NCBI GenBank assembly: GCA_043784065.1 | Contig: JAYVYR010000093.1 | Location: 1-5,237, forward strand | Length of the DNA stretch: 5,237 nucleotides | Origin: Bog-756 sp043784065 | GTDB lineage: Bacteria > Actinomycetota > Acidimicrobiia > Acidimicrobiales > RAAP-2 | Direction: 5' to 3' | In this document: positions 1 through 5,237 of the stretch, piece by piece | How the letters are laid out: every line of letters starts with the position of its first letter | Numbering within the stretch: the stretch's first letter is position 1 | Notes under the pieces: generated by a model | What the model was told of the DNA's origin: nothing | Database searches by the model: none | Seen by the model: only the letters and a program-made list of their open reading frames with translations | Position numbers and translations under genes: made by a program

Positions 1-499
1 GGGCGAGGTGTTGGGCGACGAGGTGCTGCCCATGCTGAACGCTATGAGCCAGGGCCGTTCGGGGTCGATGTGCACCATCCATGCCGAGTCGTCGGCCGGC
101 GTCTTCCGTCGGATCGCCTCCTATGCCGTGCAGGCCCCCGAGCGCCTACCCCTCGACGCCACCAATCTGCTCATTGCCGGAGCGCTCCACTTCGTGGTCC
201 ACCTCGACTCCGAAATGCACGATGACCTCGGCGACGGAGAAGCTGCCGATGCTGCCGAGTGGCCGGACGGTCCGAGGATGTCGTTTCCGGCGCGGAGCAG
301 GCGGGCCCGATTCATCACCTCGGTGCGGGAGATCGTCGATGCCGAGGGCGTGCAGGTGATCTCCAACGAGATCTACCGCCCTGGCCCGGACCGTCGGGCG
401 GTGCCATCAGCGCCGCTCCGTCCCGAGACGGTGGCGGAATTGCAACGCTTCGGCTACGAGCCGGCCCGACCGGGATACCCCGGAGAGCACCGACGATGA
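1..499 (+). CDS. tadA: TadA/CpaF-type pilus secretion ATPase, C-terminal part (5' end cut by window)
   Basis: This is the C-terminal part of the hexameric ATPase that powers Flp pilus assembly at the cytoplasmic face of the inner membrane. The first complete codon is at base 2, and 165 residues are visible. The window opens in the Walker B region (GEV), followed at once by GDEVLPMLNAMSQG and GSMCTIHA, the His-box region that is nearly invariant in TadA/CpaF ATPases; the His codon is at 80-82. Further on, RFITSVREI and SNEIYRPGPDGR-like residues match the usual C-terminal end of actinobacterial TadA. The Walker A P-loop must lie upstream. An acidic stretch at about 209-283 (DDLGDGEAADAAEW) sits where relatives have a shorter connection, so it looks like a lineage-specific insertion. 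The stop TGA at 497-499 overlaps the tadB start as ATGA. Family assignment is firm. Other type II/IV secretion ATPases are less likely given the tadB/tadC/flp neighbours. Confidence 0.95.
   Translation, partial: GEVLGDEVLPMLNAMSQGRSGSMCTIHAESSAGVFRRIASYAVQAPERLPLDATNLLIAGALHFVVHLDSEMHDDLGDGEAADAAEWPDGPRMSFPARSRRARFITSVREIVDAEGVQVISNEIYRPGPDRRAVPSAPLRPETVAELQRFGYEPARPGYPGEHRR
482..487 (+). promoter_or_regulatory. Ribosome binding site of tadB
   Basis: GGAGAG inside the last codons of tadA lies eight bases before the ATG at 496. It supports that start over the longer open frame. Confidence 0.65.
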
Positions 500-1374
500 T
501 CCCACTTCTCGGAAGTTGGACCGTGGCCGTGGTCGGCGTGGCGTTGGGTCTGGGCGCGACCGGGCTGATGGTGGCCGTCGTGCCTGGCGCTGACGTGGCA
601 CTGATCCGGGGCACGCGGCCGGCTTCCGGCACGCGGCCGACGGTGCACCGGTCCACTGTCGACATCGCCGCCTTGGCACTGGCCGCAGTGGTCGGGGTGA
701 CGTGTGCTCTCGCCACCGGATGGCCGGTGGCCGGACCCATCGGGGCGCTAGCGGCCTATGGGTTGCCCAGACTGCTCCGCCAGACGTCCGGAGCCGTCTC
801 CATCGCCAAGATCGAAGCCGTTGCCACCTGGACTGAAATGCTGCGAGGCACGCTGGCGGCATCGGCCGGGCTGAGCCAGGCCATCATCGCCACCGCTTCC
901 CTGAGTCCCGATCCCATCCGGCGGGCTACGGAGCAGTTGGCGGCTCAGATCCGGGCCGGCGTTCACCCCCGCGAGGCTCTGCTCCAATTCGCCGACGACG
1001 TGGCCGACCCTTGTGCCGACCGGGTGGTGTGCTCCCTCCTCCTGGCATTCTCTTCTCGAGCCCAGCGACTCGGCGATCTGTTGCACGCTCTGGCGGATTC
1101 CACCCGTGAGGAGGTCGGCCTCCGGCTGCGCATCGAGACCAGCCGGGCGTCGGTCCGCAGCGGCGTCCGCACGGTAGTGGTCTTCTCGGTGGTGTTTGCG
1201 GCCGGGCTCAGCCTGCTTGCCCGGTCGTATCTGGCGCCGTTCGGCTCGGCCACCGGCCAACTCGTGCTCCTGCTGGTGGGTGGTTTGTACGCCGGTGGCC
1301 TCACGTTGATGGTGGCGCTGGCCCGACCGCCGGTAGCGGTCCGCCTGCTCGGCACCGAGGTGGTCGTCCGATGA
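496..1374 (+). CDS. tadB: TadB-type inner-membrane platform protein (type II secretion F domain)
   Basis: The 292-residue product is a polytopic membrane protein of the T2SSF/GspF family. With TadC it forms the platform on which the TadA ATPase works to push out pilin. The start ATG at 496 overlaps the tadA stop (ATGA) and has GGAGAG at 482-487, eight bases upstream. Predicted membrane segments lie at about residues 6-29, 56-90 (one or two passes), 224-242 and 255-275. The cytoplasmic F-domain helices run from about 106 to 222: EAVATWTEMLRGTLAASAGLSQAI is the typical opening, and AFSSRAQRLGDLLHALADS with the following charged helix is the typical end. Length is near the usual 280-320. A loop repeat GTRP-AS-GTRP falls between the first two membrane regions. 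TadB rather than TadC is chosen from its place directly after tadA and from its topology. The reading frame stays open upstream of 496 inside tadA, but that extension overlaps the ATPase and is not believable. Confidence 0.93.
   Translation: MIPLLGSWTVAVVGVALGLGATGLMVAVVPGADVALIRGTRPASGTRPTVHRSTVDIAALALAAVVGVTCALATGWPVAGPIGALAAYGLPRLLRQTSGAVSIAKIEAVATWTEMLRGTLAASAGLSQAIIATASLSPDPIRRATEQLAAQIRAGVHPREALLQFADDVADPCADRVVCSLLLAFSSRAQRLGDLLHALADSTREEVGLRLRIETSRASVRSGVRTVVVFSVVFAAGLSLLARSYLAPFGSATGQLVLLLVGGLYAGGLTLMVALARPPVAVRLLGTEVVVR
610..639 (+). repeat. Short in-frame direct repeat in tadB (GTRP x2)
   Basis: The 12-mer GGCACGCGGCCG occurs at 610-621 and again at 628-639, giving GTRP-AS-GTRP in the loop after the first membrane helix of TadB. 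The identical codons suggest a recent slippage duplication of 18 bases in a tolerant loop. Confidence 0.8.
1357..1363 (+). promoter_or_regulatory. Ribosome binding site of tadC
   Basis: GAGGTGG inside the end of tadB lies seven bases before the ATG at 1371 and supports the overlapping start. Confidence 0.55.
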
Positions 1375-2285
1375 CCGTCGTCGTGTTGCTGGCACTGTTC
1401 ACCGCTGCGGCCGTCATCGGTGTCGCCTACGGACTCAGCCGCCGGCGGATGTCCCTCGACGAGGTCCTCGACTCCTGGGACCGCACTGTTCCGGTCGAGC
1501 GGTCCGGTGCGGGGTCGGGACGTCGGGACCCGTCAGTCAGCGAGCGGTTGGGAGGACCGATCGTCGCCCAGTTGCTGGCGAGCGGTTGGGCCGGCCACCG
1601 GTGGGTGCTGCGTGCCCGGTCTGACCTCGAGATCACCGGGACGAAGCCCGAAGTGTTCACTTCGCGGATCGTGGTCCTGGTCGGGTGTTGCGCCATGGTC
1701 CCACTCGTACTGTGGCTGCTGGCCACACTGGCCGGATTGGGTCTTCCGACGGCGGCTGCTGCCCTCTGCGTCGTCGTCGGGGTCCCGACCGCCGCCGCTC
1801 TACCTGTGGCCGGACTGATCCGGCGGGCGGCCGACCGGCGCCGCCACTTCCGCATCGTGATCGGATCGTTCGTCGACCTGGTGGTGCTGAGCCTGGCTGG
1901 GGGAGTGGGCATCGACGGGGCACTGCACGCCGCATCCCAAGTCAGCTCCGACTGGGCCGCCCAACGTATGGGCCGGACGCTGCTTACCGCCCGTGACAGC
2001 GGTGCTGCACCATGGGAGGCCCTCGAGGCCCTGGGGAGGGAGCTCCTTGTCCCCGAACTCGTCGAGCTGGCGACCACGGTCCAACTTGCCGGCACCGAGG
2101 GAGCGAGGATCCGGGACTCGCTGACGGCTCGGGCTGCATCGTTGCGACGACATGAGCAGGCCGACGCCGAGTCGGCGGCCAACGCCATGACCGAGCGCCT
2201 GTTCCTTCCTGGAGCTCTGCTCCTCCTGGGGTTCCTCGTCTTCATCGGTTACCCCGCCTTTCAGCGCATTCTCGGTGGCTTCTGA
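1371..2285 (+). CDS. tadC: TadC-type inner-membrane platform protein (type II secretion F domain)
   Basis: This 304-residue partner of TadB is an integral membrane protein of the same T2SSF superfamily. Membrane segments are predicted at about residues 2-21, 99-122, 124-150 and 278-297. The F-domain begins near residue 163 (IGSFVDLVVLSLAGGVGIDGAL), a phrase typical of TadC, and continues through ELLVPELVELATTVQLAGTEGARIRDSL. The charged helix SLRRHEQADAESAANAMTERL follows, and the C-terminal membrane helix LFLPGALLLLGFLVFIGYPAF is diagnostic for TadC. The ATG at 1371 overlaps the tadB stop (ATGA), with GAGGTGG at 1357-1363 as a plausible ribosome site, so translation is probably coupled and TadB:TadC made in balanced amounts. 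Residues 25-65 are polar, rich in Arg, Ser and Gly, and probably form a cytosolic loop. No frameshift or missing core segment is seen. Confidence 0.93.
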   Translation: MTVVVLLALFTAAAVIGVAYGLSRRRMSLDEVLDSWDRTVPVERSGAGSGRRDPSVSERLGGPIVAQLLASGWAGHRWVLRARSDLEITGTKPEVFTSRIVVLVGCCAMVPLVLWLLATLAGLGLPTAAAALCVVVGVPTAAALPVAGLIRRAADRRRHFRIVIGSFVDLVVLSLAGGVGIDGALHAASQVSSDWAAQRMGRTLLTARDSGAAPWEALEALGRELLVPELVELATTVQLAGTEGARIRDSLTARAASLRRHEQADAESAANAMTERLFLPGALLLLGFLVFIGYPAFQRILGGF

Positions 2286-2351
2286 TGTCACCGACCCAGT
2301 CATCGCAACTGTCACGTCCCAACATTCCCAACCAGAACAGGAGCACCAGCC
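2286..2351 (+). other. flp leader, the only sizeable intergenic gap
   Basis: These 66 bases separate the tadC stop from the flp start. They are rich in C and A, poor in G, and I find no inverted repeat, Rho-independent terminator or convincing -35/-10 pair. The likely role is an unstructured leader that gives ribosomes free access to the flp start and so raises pilin yield. An internal promoter cannot be ruled out from sequence, since actinobacterial promoters are loosely conserved. Confidence 0.6.
2339..2343 (+). promoter_or_regulatory. Strong ribosome binding site of flp
   Basis: AGGAG lies eight bases before the ATG at 2352, the best Shine-Dalgarno match in the window. It fixes the flp start and fits high production of the major pilin. 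Confidence 0.85.
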
Positions 2352-2543
2352 ATGCCGAATCAATTCACCGCCATCTGGACGTATGTCCGGATCCGTTGCG
2401 GAGTAGCTGGGGGGTGGAACGAAGCCGGGACGGTGGTCGAGAAGGTCATCCTCACGGCGATCTTTGCGGCCCTCGCTCTCGCCGTCGGCGCCATCATCGT
2501 GGCCAAGGTGACGGCCAAGGCCAACTCCATCAATCTGAATTGA
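2352..2543 (+). CDS. flp: Flp-type major pilin precursor
   Basis: The 63-residue product fits the small Flp/TadA-pilin family: a polar leader of about 25 residues, a Glu near the mature N-terminus and one hydrophobic helix (about 32-51, VILTAIFAALALAVGAIIV), then a short polar tail ending AKANSINLN. A prepilin peptidase, not encoded here, should remove the leader; the pilin would then pack into the Flp fibre through its helix. The site reads NEAGTVVEKVIL. If Glu30 is the conserved +5 residue, cleavage falls after Ala25; cleavage after the more usual Gly26 would put Glu at +4. The Tyr that usually follows the Glu in Flp is Lys31. The mature chain would be 37-38 residues. The ATG is well set by AGGAG at 2339-2343, eight bases upstream. 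Location between tadC and tadE supports the call. It could instead be a minor Flp-like subunit if another flp exists elsewhere. Confidence 0.85.
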   Translation: MPNQFTAIWTYVRIRCGVAGGWNEAGTVVEKVILTAIFAALALAVGAIIVAKVTAKANSINLN

Positions 2544-2980
2544 GGGATCTGCTGGACTCGGGTGGACGCCGGGCAAACGGATGGCGCGGTCGCCCGGGCC
2601 GACCCGTGCGGTCGGACGAAGGTTCGTCAGTGGTCGAGGCGGTCATCGTGATGCCCGTGCTCATGCTCGTCCTGCTGGTGATCGTGCAGTTCTGCCTGTG
2701 GATGCATGCCACCCAGGTAGTTCAGTTGGCTGCGTCCGAGGGCGACCGGGTGGCCCGGTCGTACGGCGGCGGCCCGGCGGCCGGCACCGCATCCGCCCTG
2801 ACCGTCATCCACGGACCGGGATCAGACGTGACCGGCTCCTCGGTGACGGTGGCGGTGCTGGCCGGTGACTCGGAGGTCTTGCGGGTCACCGGCCAGGCCA
2901 CGTCCATCGTTCCCGGGCTGTCGTTCAGCGTCTCGGCCAGCGCCAACGGTCCCATCCAGCAGTTCCGGGGCTCGGAGTGA
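2540..2980 (+). CDS. tadE: TadE-like minor pseudopilin (first of two), TTG start proposed
   Basis: This is a TadE-family protein of 146 residues from the proposed TTG start. It has an Arg-rich cytoplasmic leader, a prepilin-like processing motif DEG|SSVVEA with Glu at +5 (Gly28/Ser29, base 2624), and a hydrophobic helix at about residues 34-53 (AVIVMPVLMLVLLVIVQFCL). An extracytoplasmic domain follows, predicted to be rich in beta structure. TadE proteins are pseudopilins needed for Flp pilus assembly. The TTG at 2540 overlaps the flp stop (TTGA), like the 4-base overlaps elsewhere in this operon, but no clear Shine-Dalgarno is visible. An in-frame GTG at 2606 would leave only a six-residue leader and is the main alternative. 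The same frame stays open back to an ATG at 2285, but that part lies over flp in another frame and has no family resemblance. The end overlaps the next gene as GTGA. Confidence 0.85.
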   Translation: MRDLLDSGGRRANGWRGRPGRPVRSDEGSSVVEAVIVMPVLMLVLLVIVQFCLWMHATQVVQLAASEGDRVARSYGGGPAAGTASALTVIHGPGSDVTGSSVTVAVLAGDSEVLRVTGQATSIVPGLSFSVSASANGPIQQFRGSE

Positions 2981-3399
2981 GCGGCGTCCGTCGTCGGGGC
3001 GACCGGGGCAGCATGACCGTCGAGCTCGTCGTGCTGACCCCGGTCCTGGTGGTGGTCGCCTTGGCCACCCTGGTGTTCGGGCGGATGTCTGAGGCCCGTC
3101 AGCAGGTGGTCGAAGCGTCGCGTGCCGGTGCCGAGGCGGCGGCCGTCCTCCCCTCGGTCGGTAGCGCGCAGTGGGTGGGGGCCATCAACGCCGTCATCAA
3201 TCTGATCGGACGGACCCACACGTGTGCTCATGTCACGATCACCACCGACACGAGCCACTTCGTGGCCGGAGGCACGGTGACGGTCCACGTGGCCTGCCAG
3301 GTACTCCTCTCCGATATTGGCTTCCCCGGTATACCGGGGTCCACCGTCGTCCGGGCGTCGGCCACCGCGCCGCTCGACCCCTACCGGTCGGTCGGGTGA
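2977..3399 (+). CDS. TadE-like minor pseudopilin (second)
   Basis: This is a second TadE-family protein, 140 residues. The leader is short and basic (MSGVRRRGDRG), followed by a textbook processing site G11|SMTVE with Glu at +5 and the helix LVVLTPVLVVVALATLVFG (about 17-35). A polar helix SEARQQVVEASRAGAEAAA comes next, then an extracytoplasmic domain with exactly two cysteines (Cys83 and Cys107) that could form a disulfide outside the membrane. The tail ASATAPLDPYRS is a phrase common at the end of actinobacterial TadE-like proteins. The GTG at 2977 overlaps the stop of the previous gene (GTGA). The ribosome site is weak, which suggests re-initiation by coupled ribosomes. It probably pairs with the preceding TadE as minor pilus components. 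I give no symbol because TadE and TadF cannot be told apart from sequence alone. Confidence 0.88.
   Translation: MSGVRRRGDRGSMTVELVVLTPVLVVVALATLVFGRMSEARQQVVEASRAGAEAAAVLPSVGSAQWVGAINAVINLIGRTHTCAHVTITTDTSHFVAGGTVTVHVACQVLLSDIGFPGIPGSTVVRASATAPLDPYRSVG
3324..3339. repeat. Perfect 16-base palindrome inside the second tadE gene
   Basis: CCCCGGTATACCGGGG equals its own reverse complement. In RNA it could fold as a six-pair G/C stem with a UAUA loop. It encodes PGIPG in the second TadE-like protein, so coding constraint on this Pro/Gly repeat may be the only cause. It ends 64 bases before the next gene's GTG. Confidence 0.9.
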
Positions 3400-3403
3400 C
3401 GAG

Positions 3404-3850
3404 GTGAACGATCACTTCTGCGCTCAGATGGGCCGATCGGGGGAGCGGGACGACCATGGCGCCATCGCAGCATTCGTCGTGCTCCTCATGGTCGGGCTCC
3501 TGGCACTGCTCGGACTTGTCGTCGACGGGGGCACGGCACTCACCTCGCGTCAGGAAGCCCAGGTCGAGGCCGAACAGGCGGCCCGAGCCGGCGCCGGAGC
3601 CCTGTCGGTCGATGCCCTCCGTGCCGGCACGATTCAGATCGACGCACCGGCAGCTGTAGCGGCAGCCGTCGGGTTCATGGCCGCTGCCGGCCACCCGGGT
3701 TCGGCGGTCGTGGCCAACGGGGTCGTAACGGTGCGGATCCGCTATCAGGTCCCGACGGTCATCCTCGGGCTCATCGGAGTCACTCGGCTCGACGTGTCGG
3801 TTGCAGCTGCAGCAGTCAACGTCGGTGGTGTGACCAGGGGGACATCGTGA
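3404..3850 (+). CDS. TadE/TadG-like pilus assembly membrane protein (short)
   Basis: A 148-residue protein starts GTG at 3404, four bases after the previous stop. Residues 15-42 (ERDDHGAIAAFVVLLMVGLLALLGLVVDGG) match the N-terminal anchor of the Tad/TadG-like family (putative Flp pilus-assembly TadE/G-like, Pfam PF13400 by recollection): a charged D-x-G stretch, a long hydrophobic helix, then VDGG and a polar Arg/Gln-rich helix (TSRQEAQVEAEQAARAG). No Glu is present at +5 after Gly19, so it is probably a signal-anchored protein and not a processed pseudopilin. The rest forms a small extracytoplasmic domain. Canonical TadG is several hundred residues with a von Willebrand-like part; this one stops at 148, which is common for actinobacterial versions. 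An in-frame ATG at 3428 is an alternative start but has no ribosome site. The frame is open back to 3317 inside the upstream gene, which I discount. Confidence 0.85.
   Translation: MNDHFCAQMGRSGERDDHGAIAAFVVLLMVGLLALLGLVVDGGTALTSRQEAQVEAEQAARAGAGALSVDALRAGTIQIDAPAAVAAAVGFMAAAGHPGSAVVANGVVTVRIRYQVPTVILGLIGVTRLDVSVAAAAVNVGGVTRGTS
3836..3842 (+). promoter_or_regulatory. Ribosome binding site of the LysM gene
   Basis: AGGGGGA lies four bases before the GTG at 3847. The spacing is a little short, but the purine tract supports this start together with the GTGA overlap. Confidence 0.55.
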
Positions 3851-5237
3851 GCCGCTCCATCGTGCCCGACCGCCCGGGCCGGCGCTTCGCCCCGGGGCTG
3901 CTGGCCAGACTCGTTCTTGTCATGCTCGTCGCCGGTGTTCCGGTGGTGCTGTCCGCGGTTGCCGGCGGACCTTCGTTCCACCTCGATCCCGGGGCCCTCT
4001 GGCGGGCCACCGTGCTCCACCGGCCGGGCGATGCGCATGTCGTCACCGGTTGGCTTTGGCGGGTTGCGGTGCTGATGGCCTGGATCGGCTGGGCATGGCT
4101 GACCATCTGCGTGGCCCTCGAGACCCGGGCGTGGCTGACCGGGAGGTCGACCGTGCGACTGCCGGCCAGCCGTTCGTTGCAGTGGGTGGCGGCCGTGCTG
4201 GTGGGGACGGCATTTGCCGTGGGGACTGCCGGCCGCACCCCGGCCCACCAGATCACGTTGAGTGGAATCCACGCCAGCCCGGCCCAGGATGCCCGGTTGA
4301 CAACCTCCGGATCCGGTGGCGGTATCGGGATCCGCCTGGGCGATCTGCCGGTGCAGACCGGGCCTGAGTCGCGGGGTGACCCGGCGCCGCAGTCGCTCCC
4401 GGATGGTCCTCCCGTACGCCTCCCGGGGGAACCGCAGGCGGTAGCCAACGATACGTTCGCCGACACTCTGGTTCCACCGGTGGCGGGCGCCGCCCCGACT
4501 GTCCGGCACCGGGTCTCGCCTCGCGAGACGTTGTGGTCCGTGGCTGAGTCCCGACTCGGTGACGCCAGGCGGTGGCGGGAGATCGCCGATCTCAACTACG
4601 ACGTCGTCCAAGCGGACGGCTGGTATCTGGCGGCAGATCATTGGATCCAACCCGGTTGGGAACTCACGCTGCCGTCAGTAGTTGGGGCGGCCCTGCCCGC
4701 ATGGCCACCGACGTCGATGGAGGCGCTCCCCGTAACGGAGGGGCCGACCGTCCACGTTGCTGTGGTCGCGCCGCCCGCGCCAGCGGAGCTCAGACCGTCC
4801 GGCGGGCTTCCGGCACCGAGCACCCCGGTCGTCCCGAGCACCCCGGTCGTCCCCATCGGTGCCGGGATCGTCGGCGTCGGCGTTGCCGATCTCGTTGACC
4901 GGCTCCGCCGAGTCCAGCAGCGCCATCGCAACCTCGGGGCCCGGATCCGGCTTCCCGAGCCGGCGTTTCGGGCCGTGGAGCAGCGCCTTCGGGTTGGCGA
5001 CGGTCGCTCCGAACTCGATGCCGTCGAGGTCGCCATCGAAACCTTCGGCACCCCGGTCGACAATGAAGGAGCAACCAGCCGACTGCAGTCGGTGGTCGTG
5101 ACCGGCACGCATGTCCGACTCAACTTCGATGCACCGCTAGGCCGAAAGACACCGGCCCCGTTCACTCTGTGGGACGCCCCGGCGACCGTGGAAGTCGAAC
5201 GGGCGGCACTCGAGGTTCCGGCAATTCGACGGCGGAA
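3847..5237 (+). CDS. LysM-domain multi-pass membrane protein of the Tad-linked, BTAD-type family (3' end cut by window)
   Basis: An uninterrupted frame of 463 codons from GTG 3847 runs off the right edge. Membrane helices are predicted at about residues 18-38, 69-91 and 111-130, with a weaker fourth near 331-353 (VVPIGAGIVGVGVADLV) followed by the basic DRLRRVQQRHR. Residues 221-277 form an extended LysM domain: HRVSPRETLWSVAESRLGD, WREIADLNYD, and IQPGWELTLPS. The long insert DVVQADGWYLAADHW before the last strand is typical of actinobacterial LysM proteins that end in a bacterial transcriptional activator domain (BTAD). That domain is not visible here and would lie downstream. LysM modules bind peptidoglycan glycans. 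A Pro-rich linker (about 305-337) holds a tandem PSTPVV repeat. The start overlaps the previous stop (GTGA) and has AGGGGGA at 3836-3842. The role in pilus biogenesis is inferred from synteny only: wall anchoring or regulation are both possible. Confidence 0.85.
   Translation, partial: MSRSIVPDRPGRRFAPGLLARLVLVMLVAGVPVVLSAVAGGPSFHLDPGALWRATVLHRPGDAHVVTGWLWRVAVLMAWIGWAWLTICVALETRAWLTGRSTVRLPASRSLQWVAAVLVGTAFAVGTAGRTPAHQITLSGIHASPAQDARLTTSGSGGGIGIRLGDLPVQTGPESRGDPAPQSLPDGPPVRLPGEPQAVANDTFADTLVPPVAGAAPTVRHRVSPRETLWSVAESRLGDARRWREIADLNYDVVQADGWYLAADHWIQPGWELTLPSVVGAALPAWPPTSMEALPVTEGPTVHVAVVAPPAPAELRPSGGLPAPSTPVVPSTPVVPIGAGIVGVGVADLVDRLRRVQQRHRNLGARIRLPEPAFRAVEQRLRVGDGRSELDAVEVAIETFGTPVDNEGATSRLQSVVVTGTHVRLNFDAPLGRKTPAPFTLWDAPATVEVERAALEVPAIRRR
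4816..4851 (+). repeat. Tandem 18-base repeat in the LysM gene (PSTPVV x2)
   Basis: Two exact copies of an 18-base unit, 4816-4833 and 4834-4851, encode PSTPVV twice in the Pro-rich linker between the LysM domain and the fourth hydrophobic stretch. Exact identity at third positions points to recent duplication; the linker length could vary between strains. Confidence 0.9.

Noticed and set aside
259..495. N-terminal extension of tadB from ATG 259
   Set aside because: It overlaps 240 bases of tadA in another frame and encodes no family sequence; ATG 496 has a ribosome site and the usual ATGA overlap.
1427..2245. Minus-strand open frame (272 residues) opposite tadC
   Set aside because: It is a shadow of tadC: Ser/Arg/Thr-rich, no membrane or catalytic motif and no ribosome site of note.
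2286..2351. Terminator or attenuator between tadC and flp
   Set aside because: No inverted repeat followed by a T-run is present, and the gap is poor in G, so no stable hairpin can form.
3317..3403. N-terminal extension of the TadG-like protein from ATG 3317
   Set aside because: It lies inside the end of the second tadE, is Arg/Pro-rich and leaves no reason for the GTG just after the stop.
3745..4650. Long minus-strand open frame (301 residues) opposite the LysM gene
   Set aside because: Its product is a low-complexity mix of Arg, Pro, Gly and Ser with no recognisable domain, and it lies opposite a gene with a clear LysM domain. High GC commonly leaves the complementary frame open.
1..5237. 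Mobile element, CRISPR array, tRNA or an anti-phage system hidden in the window
   Set aside because: All sequence is accounted for by tad pilus genes with uniform composition; no transposase, terminal inverted repeats, spaced repeats or tRNA-like fold was seen by reading.

Overview
The window is one stretch of a Tad (tight adherence, Flp-type IVc pilus) operon, with every gene on the + strand and almost no non-coding DNA. High GC, GTG and TTG starts, strong G/C preference at third codon positions and the gene order all point to a high-GC actinobacterium. The extended LysM protein at the end resembles those next to Tad loci in actinobacteria, including Acidimicrobiia-type genomes. The lineage is an inference from protein style, not a database result.

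Layout: (1) the C-terminal part of the TadA/CpaF secretion ATPase, cut by the left edge; (2) tadB and (3) tadC, the two inner-membrane platform proteins; (4) a 66-base gap, the largest in the window, holding a strong ribosome binding site; (5) flp, encoding a 63-residue major pilin precursor; (6) and (7) two TadE-like minor pseudopilins; (8) a short TadE/TadG-like protein with one membrane anchor; (9) a long LysM membrane protein that runs off the right edge. This last frame has no stop in the window, so it is easily missed by tools that require a stop codon.

The genes appear translationally coupled. Five junctions are 4-base stop/start overlaps (ATGA, ATGA, TTGA, GTGA, GTGA) and one is a 4-base gap. 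Only flp stands apart with its own leader and near-ideal Shine-Dalgarno sequence, which fits a need for far more pilin than platform protein.

In the inferred working model, TadA hydrolyses ATP to drive the TadB/TadC platform. The platform extrudes Flp after a prepilin peptidase (not in this window) removes its leader, and the TadE/TadG-like proteins act as minor or priming subunits. The LysM protein is anchored in the membrane and may bind peptidoglycan; its relatives often carry a C-terminal bacterial transcriptional activator domain, which would lie beyond the window.

I see no tRNA, rRNA, CRISPR, insertion sequence or terminator. No wholly new system is evident. The points most worth checking are the off-consensus processing site of Flp, the TTG start of the first tadE, the uninterrupted alternative frame across flp, a perfect 16-base palindrome inside the second tadE, and the LysM protein's link to the pilus.
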